The position numbers and the translations under genes were made by a program. Below are positions 1 to 7,830 of a stretch of DNA of 36,629 nucleotides, piece by piece; the first letter of the stretch is position 1; each line of letters opens with the position of its first letter. The stretch is from Calditrichota bacterium (GTDB lineage: Bacteria > Electryoneota > B3-LCP): contig JAGVQJ010000070.1 of NCBI GenBank assembly GCA_020051775.1, forward strand, positions 1-36,629, in the 5' to 3' direction. Below the pieces are notes generated by a model. The model ran no database searches, was not told where the DNA came from, and worked only from the letters and a program-made list of their open reading frames with translations.

Positions 1-2000
1 GGTACGTCCAGCGCCTTTAACAAATCATCTTGCTCATTGAAGATATGGCCAAGGGTTTTGCGATTTGGATCTGGCTCGAAAGCCTGTCGCGTATCCCACA
101 CGGCGGTGCGGATCCTGGGCACCCAACCAATGATGTTTTCGGTGATTAAGTCGGACCGAAACCAGTGCTGGCTGCCGATGAGATACCACTTCTTATTCTC
201 ATCAATAGGATCGTCATAATCATAAATGTACGAGAACATTTCCGTACCGGAGAGATTGAGCAGTACCGGGGCGCTTTCACTGGGAGCCGACCTAACCTGA
301 ACCATTTTACTTCGTAAGTCTTCGATATCTTCAGTATTATTGAACAGATTCCAGGGGTTGACGACGAAGGCTTTATGAGGGATGCCGGATCTGGGATTGC
401 GGATGGCTTCTTGACTGATGATCAAGTGCTCGACTTTGACCCACCCCACCGTGCTTTGAACGACGAAATCCCGGCCCATGATCGGAGAATTCGACCTGCA
501 AAGCAGTAGAGCCTTGCGGTCACTGGAGGCTTCGATTACGTAGAGATGCTTTTCCAAAAATTTCAGCTTTTCCCCGCCTTTGATCTGGGTACAACGTGAA
601 TCCGAGTAAACCTGGGCACCTTCCCGGTTGGGGTATACCATCCAGCGAATGTCCGAAGTCTTCAAGGTTCTAGGGCCGAGATAGGACTTAAACGTCTCTA
701 GTCTCGGGGTGCGCATCACGTCGAGCGGCTGCGGTCTTTCAGCCGGAATTTTCGGTGTGGGCACTACCTCTGGTGCCAATCTTACCTCCGACGTCCTGAA
801 ACTCACCCGCCTCGCTTCCGTGTCAATGCCGTCGGCTTCGAGCCTGACCTCGAAATATACCGTGTCGGTCTTGACCTTCAGCGAGGCGGTAACCGGCACC
901 GGGATGGAGATGCTATTGTCAGGCCCTAAGTTCGCCACCGGGTTGACGGTTCCGATCGTCAGACCGGCGGGCCATTTGCCTCCTTTCGGGGCTGATACAA
1001 CAGGCCGCAGATTGACCGCTGCCCCCTGGCCCTCATTGCGCACGTTGACGATCAGGTAGCCGGTCTCGTCGCGGTCCAGCGTCTGGTTGCCGGACGGTTC
1101 GCGGAAACCTAAGGTAAAGGTGAGAGCGGGTGGGAGGCTGGATTTTGTACTGGTGGTTTGTTTGGCCGAGGGCTTCGATTCGACATAAGCAGGTTGGTTG
1201 TTGCCTCTGCGGTTATATTCCGCCGTAATCCACTCCTTGATTTTTTTCTCTCGTTCCGCGCGTGCGGCGCTGACGTTATACTCTTTATCAAAACTGCCGG
1301 GGATGAACCCTTGAATTCCGAGGTCAAAGTTGAGAAACAATCCCTCAAAGGTCAAAGGATTATAATGTCCATTGTCTGTTTTGCCCGATAAACGAATCCA
1401 TTCATAACCGAATTCAACACTCATCATGATCGTCGGCATGAAATTTATGGAAACTGATTGCCATCCAAAGGCGCGGGATTCTGTCAATTTGTTTTGGCTC
1501 TCGCCCATAAAAGGAGGACCGCCGATAAAGTCCACAGTCCTATAACGGTAGTAGGTGTAAATCGAACTCGAAGCTTTTAAGGTAAAATAGGTATATTTCG
1601 TGGAAAATAGCGGGATCATGACAGTGGCGATACCCACATCGTCCCTATTCAAGCGGTGGATTCTATCGAAGCCTTCATCTCCGAAATCCATAAAGGTGTA
1701 CTGGTATATTTCGCCGGAAATTCCTAAAGGGGGGACGAACCGGAGCGGGAAAAACCTGAAGAGACTGGCGCCACCCCCGAAGGTCTTGAAATAGAACGTT
1801 GGGTTTGTTCGGTTGCTGAATCCTGTTCCGAAAACAAACATGCTGATATACGCCCAAGGAGGTGCCTTCAATGGCGCGATCGCGTGTTCGGCCTCCTTCC
1901 GAAATTGCGGGTAGGCTTCTGGAGGGACATCCTGGGCTGGGACAGATTCAAGAGCAATACAGGTGATGATGAGGGCACAGGTTAATAGCTTGGATCTCAT
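1..2000 (-). CDS. Exported barrel-like / CARDB-like / SH3-like protein (3' end outside window)
   Basis: The frame is open from ATG 2000 to the left edge (about 666 codons), so the stop lies outside the window. Residues 1-23 are a signal peptide ending near SVPAQ. Residues 30-225 are rich in alternating aromatic strands (TYFTLKASSSIYTYYRY, MMSVEFGYEWIRL), as in an outer-membrane barrel. Residues about 270-385 form a CARDB-like Ig module (FTLGFREPSGNQTLDRDETGYL) that closely matches the C-terminus of the neighbouring TPR protein. Residues about 400-640 look like bacterial SH3-type repeats (GWVKVEHL; GWVPRIRTAVWDTRQAFEP). The last motif is reminiscent of SH3 segments in TssR/PpkA-like proteins, but that link is weak. 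It lies 77 bp after the TPR gene, probably as the last visible gene of the minus-strand operon. Function unknown. Confidence 0.75.
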   Translation of the reverse strand, partial: MRSKLLTCALIITCIALESVPAQDVPPEAYPQFRKEAEHAIAPLKAPPWAYISMFVFGTGFSNRTNPTFYFKTFGGGASLFRFFPLRFVPPLGISGEIYQYTFMDFGDEGFDRIHRLNRDDVGIATVMIPLFSTKYTYFTLKASSSIYTYYRYRTVDFIGGPPFMGESQNKLTESRAFGWQSVSINFMPTIMMSVEFGYEWIRLSGKTDNGHYNPLTFEGLFLNFDLGIQGFIPGSFDKEYNVSAARAEREKKIKEWITAEYNRRGNNQPAYVESKPSAKQTTSTKSSLPPALTFTLGFREPSGNQTLDRDETGYLIVNVRNEGQGAAVNLRPVVSAPKGGKWPAGLTIGTVNPVANLGPDNSISIPVPVTASLKVKTDTVYFEVRLEADGIDTEARRVSFRTSEVRLAPEVVPTPKIPAERPQPLDVMRTPRLETFKSYLGPRTLKTSDIRWMVYPNREGAQVYSDSRCTQIKGGEKLKFLEKHLYVIEASSDRKALLLCRSNSPIMGRDFVVQSTVGWVKVEHLIISQEAIRNPRSGIPHKAFVVNPWNLFNNTEDIEDLRSKMVQVRSAPSESAPVLLNLSGTEMFSYIYDYDDPIDENKKWYLIGSQHWFRSDLITENIIGWVPRIRTAVWDTRQAFEPDPNRKTLGHIFNEQDDLLKALDV

Positions 2001-2077
2001 GAGTAATTCCCAATTTATTATGGGTGAATTCTGAACAATCCGCTTCCAGTTCCTGGTCACTAATCACTCTGCGAACA

Positions 2078-3646
2078 CTACCTCTCCCCTGACGTCTTAA
2101 AACTCACGCTCATCGCTTCCGTGCTGACACCCTCGGCTTCAAGTCTGACCTCCAATTGGATGGTGCCGGTTTTTAACCTCCGTGAGGCCGTGATCGGCAC
2201 CGGGATGGATATGGTATTGTCAGGCCCCAACACTACCACCGCGTTGACAGCGCCGAGCGTGAGATTGGAGGGTAATTTACCGCCATTCGGGGCTGTAACG
2301 ACGGGTTTCAAATTGACCGCCTCACCTTTACCCTCGTTACGCACATTGACAATGAGGTAACCGGTTTCCTCGCGATCCAGCATTTGGTTGCCGGACGGTT
2401 CCCGGAAACCCAACGTGAAGGTGAGGGAGGGGTTGGCCTTAGGCTTGGCCGCCACTCTGTTCAGGGCCGCCTGCGCGCCGCTATAACCCAGATTAACGGC
2501 CTTCTGCAAATCTTCGCGAGCCATAATATTACTGGAAATATCCTCATGCGCCAATCCGCGATTGAAATAAGCCAGCGCATAGTCGGGCTTCCGTTCGATG
2601 GCGCTGGTATAGTCTCGAATGGCGCTGATTTTATCGCCTCTCTTATAATGGACAAAGCCGCGATTGAGATAATTCTCTTCGCTTTTTGGATTAATTTGAA
2701 TGGCCTGGTCAAGGTGCTGCAGAGCCTGTTCGAGGAGGCCTTTTTCAGCGTAGACCAACCCTAATCTATTGTGAGCATAATCATCCCGCGGATTTAATTC
2801 AATCGCTTTACTCAGATCGCGAATGGCCAGATCGTATTCGCCATTACTTTTATAGCTGTTGCCGCGGTTGTCATACGCTAAGGCGTAATTTGGGTTTAAG
2901 CTCAACGCATTGGTGTAACATTCAATGGCTCTTGGATAGTTCGCTTCCCGATGGGCGATATTGCCCCTTTCAAACCACTCTTCCGCCGTAAATTTCGAAC
3001 TTTTCTGCTGCGTCCCACCCGGAGGAGTGGTCGGTTGCATTTTATCCAGTTCCGCCTGAGCTTTCGGGTGTCCCAGCGCCACTGCTTTAAGAAGATCCTG
3101 GCGAGCCTGCGGAATTTTCGACTGTTTCTGGTATGTCACCCCGCGATCAAAATAGGCCCAGCTTGAATTTGGATCCAATTCTATGGCCTTGGTGTAGTCC
3201 AACAACGCCTTATCACTTTCGCCTTTCCATGAATACACGACGCCTCGGCTGATATAGTAATCGCTTTGGTCGGATTTTATGGCGATGGCGCGATTACAAT
3301 ATTTCAGCGCCAGATCATACTCAAATCTGCTGCGGTAACTGTCGCCCAGCAAACAAAGCGCGTAAGAATCCCTGGCATTAAGTTCTATGGCTCGCAACAA
3401 ATCGCGGATGGCCGCATCAAAATTTCCATTATTGTAGTAAACGCAGGCTCGATTGTCCAAGGCCACCACATAATCGGGTTTTAATTCAAGCGAACGGTTA
3501 TAGCAATCTATCGCTTGATCATAATTCTTCGCTTTAAAAGCCGCCACTCCCTTTTCCAGCCATTCCTCCGCAGTTAGACTGAATCCAACTTCAGACAGCA
3601 ATGCCGACAACAGGGCCGCCAGGCACAACAATTTCACAATTTTCAT
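2078..3646 (-). CDS. Exported TPR protein with C-terminal CARDB-like domain
   Basis: 522 residues. ATG 3646 is preceded by a GAGG ribosome site 7 nt upstream. A signal peptide (about 1-23) is followed by two blocks of five tetratricopeptide repeats, about residues 25-205 and 220-390, joined by a Pro/Thr/Gln-rich linker. Each block opens with TAEEW(L/F)E(K/R)G and ends with a DL.KAV.LG...AQA.L segment, so the second block is an internal duplication of the first. Residues about 405-520 are a CARDB-like module (FTLGFREPSGNQMLDREETG) nearly identical to the one in the downstream gene. TPRs usually scaffold protein-protein contacts; here this would happen in the periplasm or at the surface. The partner is not evident from sequence. 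Confidence 0.9.
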   Translation of the reverse strand: MKIVKLLCLAALLSALLSEVGFSLTAEEWLEKGVAAFKAKNYDQAIDCYNRSLELKPDYVVALDNRACVYYNNGNFDAAIRDLLRAIELNARDSYALCLLGDSYRSRFEYDLALKYCNRAIAIKSDQSDYYISRGVVYSWKGESDKALLDYTKAIELDPNSSWAYFDRGVTYQKQSKIPQARQDLLKAVALGHPKAQAELDKMQPTTPPGGTQQKSSKFTAEEWFERGNIAHREANYPRAIECYTNALSLNPNYALAYDNRGNSYKSNGEYDLAIRDLSKAIELNPRDDYAHNRLGLVYAEKGLLEQALQHLDQAIQINPKSEENYLNRGFVHYKRGDKISAIRDYTSAIERKPDYALAYFNRGLAHEDISSNIMAREDLQKAVNLGYSGAQAALNRVAAKPKANPSLTFTLGFREPSGNQMLDREETGYLIVNVRNEGKGEAVNLKPVVTAPNGGKLPSNLTLGAVNAVVVLGPDNTISIPVPITASRRLKTGTIQLEVRLEAEGVSTEAMSVSFKTSGER

Positions 3647-3724
3647 AAAGACCTCACGGATCAGACTCAGCAGGTGTAATTCATGAGCATTGAGAAGTGA
3701 AGGCAGTATAAAGGCGGGAGCAGT

Positions 3725-4552
3725 CTAATTTTTCACGACTCGAAATATGGCGGTCGCTTCTGTTCGCCTGTCGCGCGGGATGGTCATGATCCAGGTGTTT
3801 AGACGTCGCAGAGCTTCGTCGTAGGAGATCAAGAGGTCAGGCCTTATCGCGGTCCCGACGGGGAAGAGCACGCTGTCCTTGACGGCTACGGCCAGGAGCA
3901 TCTCTGTGTCCTCCTTATGTCCCGGCAGCACCTCGGCGGTTAAAGCGACGCTTTCGTCCGGCGGCAGAGTCATATGCTTGCCAGGTGACAACCGGCGGCT
4001 GGGCCAGTAGTGATTGGGGTAGACCACCGCCAGCGAATCATTGGCGTAGAGGTTGAACAGCGTCACCCAGCAGTCCTGCGTAGCCGCCAGCAGCAGGGAG
4101 ATCTCCTCGCCTTCGCGATAGGTCTCGCGGAGAGTCTTCAATTCCAGATGGAAGGCGGGATCAGGCAGGCAGGTATCGGCTACCACGTCGGCTTGAATGC
4201 GAGCCACGCACCAGAGCTGGGGCTGGCCCTCGGGACCGGGGTATTGAGGGTACTCGTACTGCGGCGGGCTCTCTGATAAGATGCGTCCGCAGGCCTGGTA
4301 GCGCACCAGCCGGGCGAAGGCGTCGTAAATCTGCCCGCGTTCGCCGGTTTCCATCACCACGCGCAACTGCTGCGCGTTGAATTCGATCCCGGCGGATTCC
4401 ATGGCGTTGCGGCGCGCCAGTTGCAGCGCTTCGGCCATGGCCTGTTCCTGCGTCCTCCCGGAGAGTGACGCCCGCCCTTCGCCCGTAACTGGGCGGGAGT
4501 AAGCAGTCTGGAAGAGCACGGCGAGAAGCAGGAGGGAAAGTAGAGTGCGCAT
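3725..4552 (-). CDS. Exported FlgT-N/LPP20-like plus DUF4384 protein
   Basis: 275 residues with a signal peptide to about residue 19. Residues 22-90 (GEGRASLSGRTQEQAMAEAL..ARRNAMESAG) resemble the FlgT N-terminal/LPP20-type alpha-beta module. Residues about 133-235 (FHLELKTLRETYREGEEISL..CWVTLFNLYANDSLAVVYPN) match the DUF4384 pattern. That domain commonly accompanies caspase-like, PEGA and sulfatase-modifying-factor domains, all of which occur in this window. The start is ATG 4552, with a TGAGG site about 9 nt upstream. It sits between the TPR gene and an LPP20-like gene in the minus-strand operon. No enzymatic motif is visible; an envelope sensing or assembly role is inference. Confidence 0.85.
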   Translation of the reverse strand: MRTLLSLLLLAVLFQTAYSRPVTGEGRASLSGRTQEQAMAEALQLARRNAMESAGIEFNAQQLRVVMETGERGQIYDAFARLVRYQACGRILSESPPQYEYPQYPGPEGQPQLWCVARIQADVVADTCLPDPAFHLELKTLRETYREGEEISLLLAATQDCWVTLFNLYANDSLAVVYPNHYWPSRRLSPGKHMTLPPDESVALTAEVLPGHKEDTEMLLAVAVKDSVLFPVGTAIRPDLLISYDEALRRLNTWIMTIPRDRRTEATAIFRVVKN

Positions 4553-4590
4553 GAGGGGACCTCAAGATTTGAGCTGATGAAGGATTGCAA

Positions 4591-4754
4591 CAAGGGGCTT
4601 CAGCCCCTTGCCGAGGTGATGTCGTCTCCCGATGTAACAAGGGGTTGTAACCCCTTGTCGAGATGATGTGTCCTCCCCCTGCGTACAAGGGGCTGAAGCT
4701 CCTTGTTGCGCGGGATGCAGGGTGACTTGTACCAGGAGATACAGCCCCTTGTTG
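4591..4754. repeat. Tandem palindromic hairpin array A
   Basis: Three palindromes of the form ACAAGGGG-N6-CCCCTTGT (4591-4610, 4637-4658, 4685-4706) and a half unit (4741-4754) are spaced 46-48 bp apart. Spacers are themselves conserved (GAtGATGT..CCTCCC). The array fills the 205-bp gap between the LPP20-like and DUF4384 genes. It could form hairpins that affect transcript processing or partial termination within the operon. Confidence 0.9.
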
Positions 4755-4757
4755 CCG

Positions 4758-5294
4758 TTATGGTTCGCCAGTTTCCAAGCCTTTGAAAGTCGCCGTTTCC
4801 CTGACAATTGCGTAAAACTGCTGGTCGCTTTTTATTTTGTCTATAATGGTCTTGTTCAATTCGAGGACGGGATAGGCGTAGAGTATAAAAACACGATACA
4901 ATCCGTTTTCTTCAGTGTTCCAGGTTTGATGCGGTTTCACATTGGAGATCAGAAAACCTTTTCTGGTCAATGAATCCAGTCTGCTGTCAAATAATGAATC
5001 CAAGTCCGCCGGTACTTCATTTCGCATGTTTCGAACCACTACTCTAAATTTTGCCTTGGCCAACTGAGAAATCTTGTTGACACCCTCCATCTTGCATTTG
5101 TCGGTTGCCATGCTTAAATCGCGGGAATTGGCAGTAACAGGAATGAAATGAAAGGCCGGGTCTTTGGGTGGATTGAGCCAGAGTTCCGGCACATCCGCCT
5201 TCTCCGTTTTCGGCCTCTCACCACTTAATGCCATCTCAGTGATCCCCAAGAGAAAAAGCGATGCAAAAACTGAAAGTAGTGTAGTTGCTCGCAT
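4758..5294 (-). CDS. Exported LPP20-like protein
   Basis: 178 residues, ATG 5294 with AGGAG about 9 nt upstream. The signal peptide runs to about residue 24 and lacks a lipobox cysteine. The mature start (VPELWLNPPKDPAFHFIPVT) matches the opening of the LPP20-like lipoprotein encoded from 9902 (IPEWFKNPPVDPNYVYGRGT). Both also end with a FRVF..(Y/M)(A/E).P segment and an RxTxxxKxLE tail, so the two are paralogues on opposite arms of the locus. Composition is more AT-rich than neighbouring genes. LPP20 family members are envelope proteins of undefined activity. Confidence 0.8.
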   Translation of the reverse strand: MRATTLLSVFASLFLLGITEMALSGERPKTEKADVPELWLNPPKDPAFHFIPVTANSRDLSMATDKCKMEGVNKISQLAKAKFRVVVRNMRNEVPADLDSLFDSRLDSLTRKGFLISNVKPHQTWNTEENGLYRVFILYAYPVLELNKTIIDKIKSDQQFYAIVRETATFKGLETGEP

Positions 5295-5336
5295 GATAAT
5301 ACTCCTATCATTCTATTAATCCTTTGGAATTCTACC

Positions 5337-5442
5337 GGCTGCCCCTTGCCCAGAGGAATGTTGCCTCCCGCGCAACAAGGGGTTGTAACCCCTTGTTAAG
5401 ATGATGTGTCCTCCCTGCGTACAAGGGGCTTCAGCCCCTTGT
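5337..5442. repeat. Tandem palindromic hairpin array B
   Basis: A degenerate unit (about 5337-5374) is followed by two full ACAAGGGG-N6-CCCCTTGT palindromes (5375-5396, 5421-5442) with 46-bp period and the same GATGATGTGTCCTCCC spacer as array A. The flank after the last unit (GGGTGCTGGGTGACTT) also matches the flank of array A, so the two arrays are copies of one element. The rest of the gap 5443-5544 shows nothing else I can name. Confidence 0.9.
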
Positions 5443-5544
5443 TACTCGGGGTGCTGGGTGACTTATCAGATGTGTCTATTTACACCAGAGTAATATCGCT
5501 CTGGCAAGACCTGACACAACGCTGAATTTTGCATGACACAGAAT

Positions 5545-7038
5545 TTACGGCGAATATTTCAACAGAACTACGTCATCATTATATTTACCGGTAATGATAT
5601 ACCCTCCATCTGCAGTTTGTTGCACACTATATCCCAAATCACTGCCGCTCCCACCGAAAGTGCATTGCCAGATCAGATTGCCGGAAGTGTCGGTCTTGAT
5701 CAGATAAACGTCTGCAAATCCTGCGCCGAAGGAACTCGTATATCCTGCAATAATATACCCGCCGTCCGAGGTTTGCTGCCCACCAAATCCATAATCATAA
5801 GAGCTCCCACCGAAAGTCCGTTGCCAGATCAGATTGCCGGAGGCGTCGGTCTTGATCAGATAAACGTCAGCAGGATCTCCGACGTAGGAATACGTATAGC
5901 CTGTGATAATGTACCCACCATCCGAAGTCTGCTGTACACCAGAACCATAATCACTAAAGCTCCCACCGAAAGTGCGTTGCCAGATCAGATTGCCGGAAAC
6001 GTCGGTCTTGATCAGGTAAACGTCACCAGGATCTCCGGCGTAGGAAAACGTATATCCCGCGATGATATAACCATCGTCTGAAGTTTGTTGCACACCATAT
6101 CCGCCATCATCAGAGCTCCCGCCGAAAGTATGTTGCCAGATCAGATTGCCGGAGGCGTCGGTCTTGATCAGATAAACGTCTTCATTACCTGCGCCGTAGG
6201 AATTTGTAGCTCCGGAGATTACGTTTCCACCGTCTGATGTCTGTTGCACAAAAAGACCAAAATCATCAGAACTCCCGCCGAAAGTGCGTTGCCAAATCAG
6301 ATTGCCGGAGGCGTCGATTTTGATCAGATAAACGTCTGCAGAACCTGCGCCGTAGGACTCCGTAGATCCTGCGATGATGTATCCGCCATCCGAGGTCTGC
6401 TGCACACCAGAACCTTCCTCATTAGAACTCCCGCCGAAAGTGCGTTGCCAGATCAGATTGCCGGAGGCGTCGGTTTTGATCAGATAAACGTCTGCAGAAC
6501 TTGTGCCGTAGGACTCCGTAGTTCCTGCGATGATATACCCGCCATCTGAGGTTTGTTGCACGCTGTGACCATAATCACCAGAGCCCCCACCGAAACTCTC
6601 AAACCATAAAAGCCCAGGAACTGCGTTCATCGTGATTGAAATAATATTTGTATGCCCTTGAATAACTTCAAAAGTTGACGAGCTCCCATAGTAAGATAGG
6701 CTATCATTAATAAATGCATTTGCCTGAACACTATACCCTCCCCCCGCCGCCAACTCAATACTCGCCTCGAAATTCCCGCCCACGTGCGCCAGGTCGTTCG
6801 GCCCCCAAACGGTGGTTCCATTCTGGTAGACGGTGCAGCTCACCCGGTCGAAATAGGTGGTGTCGCTCGCGTCGTCGGAACGGAGTGCTCCCTTGGCGCT
6901 CGAATCGGGCGGAGTTGTCTGCGGGAAGACCAGGTTCAGGGCCAAAGTGCCGGAGCCGTCGGTATCGTTGGGGCGCGTGCAGCCGGCCAGGCAGAGGCCA
7001 AGCAGGAGGAGGATGAGGATTGTGACGGATGGTTTCAT
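5545..7038 (-). CDS. Lipoprotein with seven-bladed propeller-type repeats
   Basis: 497 residues. I chose ATG 7038 because a GGAG site precedes it by about 8 nt and a clean lipoprotein signal follows (LLLLGLCLAGC, Cys about residue 20); an in-frame start further upstream lacks both. Residues about 25-105 form an N-terminal domain of unknown fold. Residues about 105-497 hold seven repeats of about 52 residues (TFGGSS.D.G..VQQTSDGGYIIAG; DVYLIKTDASGN), as expected for a seven-bladed beta-propeller. Repeats are very similar at DNA level, mainly around the DVYLIKTDASGNLIWQ codons, which suggests recent expansion or homogenisation. It is probably surface- or periplasm-anchored; ligand unknown. The same repeat type recurs in the secreted protein at 29040-30941. 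Confidence 0.88.
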   Translation of the reverse strand: MKPSVTILILLLLGLCLAGCTRPNDTDGSGTLALNLVFPQTTPPDSSAKGALRSDDASDTTYFDRVSCTVYQNGTTVWGPNDLAHVGGNFEASIELAAGGGYSVQANAFINDSLSYYGSSSTFEVIQGHTNIISITMNAVPGLLWFESFGGGSGDYGHSVQQTSDGGYIIAGTTESYGTSSADVYLIKTDASGNLIWQRTFGGSSNEEGSGVQQTSDGGYIIAGSTESYGAGSADVYLIKIDASGNLIWQRTFGGSSDDFGLFVQQTSDGGNVISGATNSYGAGNEDVYLIKTDASGNLIWQHTFGGSSDDGGYGVQQTSDDGYIIAGYTFSYAGDPGDVYLIKTDVSGNLIWQRTFGGSFSDYGSGVQQTSDGGYIITGYTYSYVGDPADVYLIKTDASGNLIWQRTFGGSSYDYGFGGQQTSDGGYIIAGYTSSFGAGFADVYLIKTDTSGNLIWQCTFGGSGSDLGYSVQQTADGGYIITGKYNDDVVLLKYSP

Positions 7039-7076
7039 GGGTGTCTCCAGAATATCAGTGTGCCTGATGATCTGCA

Positions 7077-7192
7077 ACTAGGGGTTGTAGCCCCTTGCCG
7101 AGATGATGTTGCCTCCCGATGTAACAAGGGGTTGTAACCCCTTGTTGATGGGCAGGTTGACGCCCGATGTACAAGGGGCTACAGCCCCTTGT
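7077..7192. repeat. Tandem palindromic hairpin array C
   Basis: Three units with 47-bp period (7077-7098, slightly degenerate; 7124-7145; 7171-7192) of the same ACAAGGGG-N6-CCCCTTGT family, with the GAGATGATGTTGCCTCCC spacer. They lie between the propeller lipoprotein and the small membrane-tailed protein gene. Confidence 0.9.
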
Positions 7193-7219
7193 TGCACAGG
7201 TGGCTGACATGGTCAACCC

Positions 7220-7693
7220 TCACGGATGATCCGGGAGCGAGATGATCAGCGTGCCGGTGGAAGGCTCGTCTTCGCTGTTGGATTGGATCATCATGGCGGC
7301 AACGCCTCCGCCGACTATGGCTCCGCCACCCGCCAGCCAGGGCCAGAGTTTGCCGGGCTTCTTGGCCGTCACCTGCGCCACGAACTGATCCGTGGGAAGC
7401 CCCTCTGGATAGTCCTTTTCCACGCGCCACAGGATACGCTTGCTTCGACCGGGTTGGACGCCCTTGCCCACGTCTTGCTGCACGCTGGCCGGTTTGATGG
7501 TCTGGCCCTTATCTCCCACGGATCGGAAGGTCAGATCTACAGTGTACTTGCCCGGTTCGCCCAGCAGGTCGTAATAAACCGCCACCCAGCCGGGCTGGTA
7601 GGAGTCGAAGCGGACGTTTTCCACCCGCAGAGGCTCGTTGGCAAACGCTGTGGTACTCAACAGCGCCAACATGACCAGAAGACGCATATTCAT
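7220..7693 (-). CDS. Small exported protein with C-terminal membrane segment
   Basis: 157 residues; ATG 7693 with GGAG 8 nt upstream, in the same GGAGAC..CCCATGAA context as the next gene. A signal peptide (1-18) is followed by an Ig-like/FN3-like domain (about 20-115; VAVYYDLLGEPGKYTVDLTF). A single hydrophobic Gly-rich segment (KLWPWLAGGGAIVGGGVAAMMI, about 117-138) and a short acidic tail complete it. This layout suggests a membrane-tethered periplasmic domain. No family name assigned. It lies between the caspase lipoprotein and the propeller lipoprotein, separated from both by hairpin repeats. Confidence 0.75.
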   Translation of the reverse strand: MNMRLLVMLALLSTTAFANEPLRVENVRFDSYQPGWVAVYYDLLGEPGKYTVDLTFRSVGDKGQTIKPASVQQDVGKGVQPGRSKRILWRVEKDYPEGLPTDQFVAQVTAKKPGKLWPWLAGGGAIVGGGVAAMMIQSNSEDEPSTGTLIISLPDHP

Positions 7694-7710
7694 GGGTCGT
7701 CTCCATGTAA

Positions 7711-7822
7711 CACCCGAATGAATTCGGGTGCTCGCTAAAATTTTAAGGTGTTTGAAACCACTGATTTAGTCAGTCACTTTAGTGACTTACCATTGAACGA
7801 GCACCGGAATTTATTCCGGTGC
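7711..7822. repeat. Three unrelated short palindromes
   Basis: Three near-perfect hairpins follow the caspase gene on the minus strand: CACCCGAAT-GA-ATTCGGGTG (7711-7730), AGTCACT-TT-AGTGACT (7772-7787) and GCACCGGAAT-TT-ATTCCGGTGC (7801-7822). They differ from arrays A-C. The first and third share the CACC(C/G)GAAT core, as in REP-like element pairs. No good terminal T-run is visible. Confidence 0.8.
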
Positions 7823-7830
7823 AAAAATGA

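Noticed and set aside
1..2000. Type VI secretion TssR assignment for the left-edge gene
   Set aside because: Only a short SH3-like motif is suggestive; no other type VI components are in the window.
4591..7192. CRISPR arrays
   Set aside because: Repeats are perfect short palindromes with conserved, non-unique spacers, at most three units, and no cas genes; better explained as REP-like elements.
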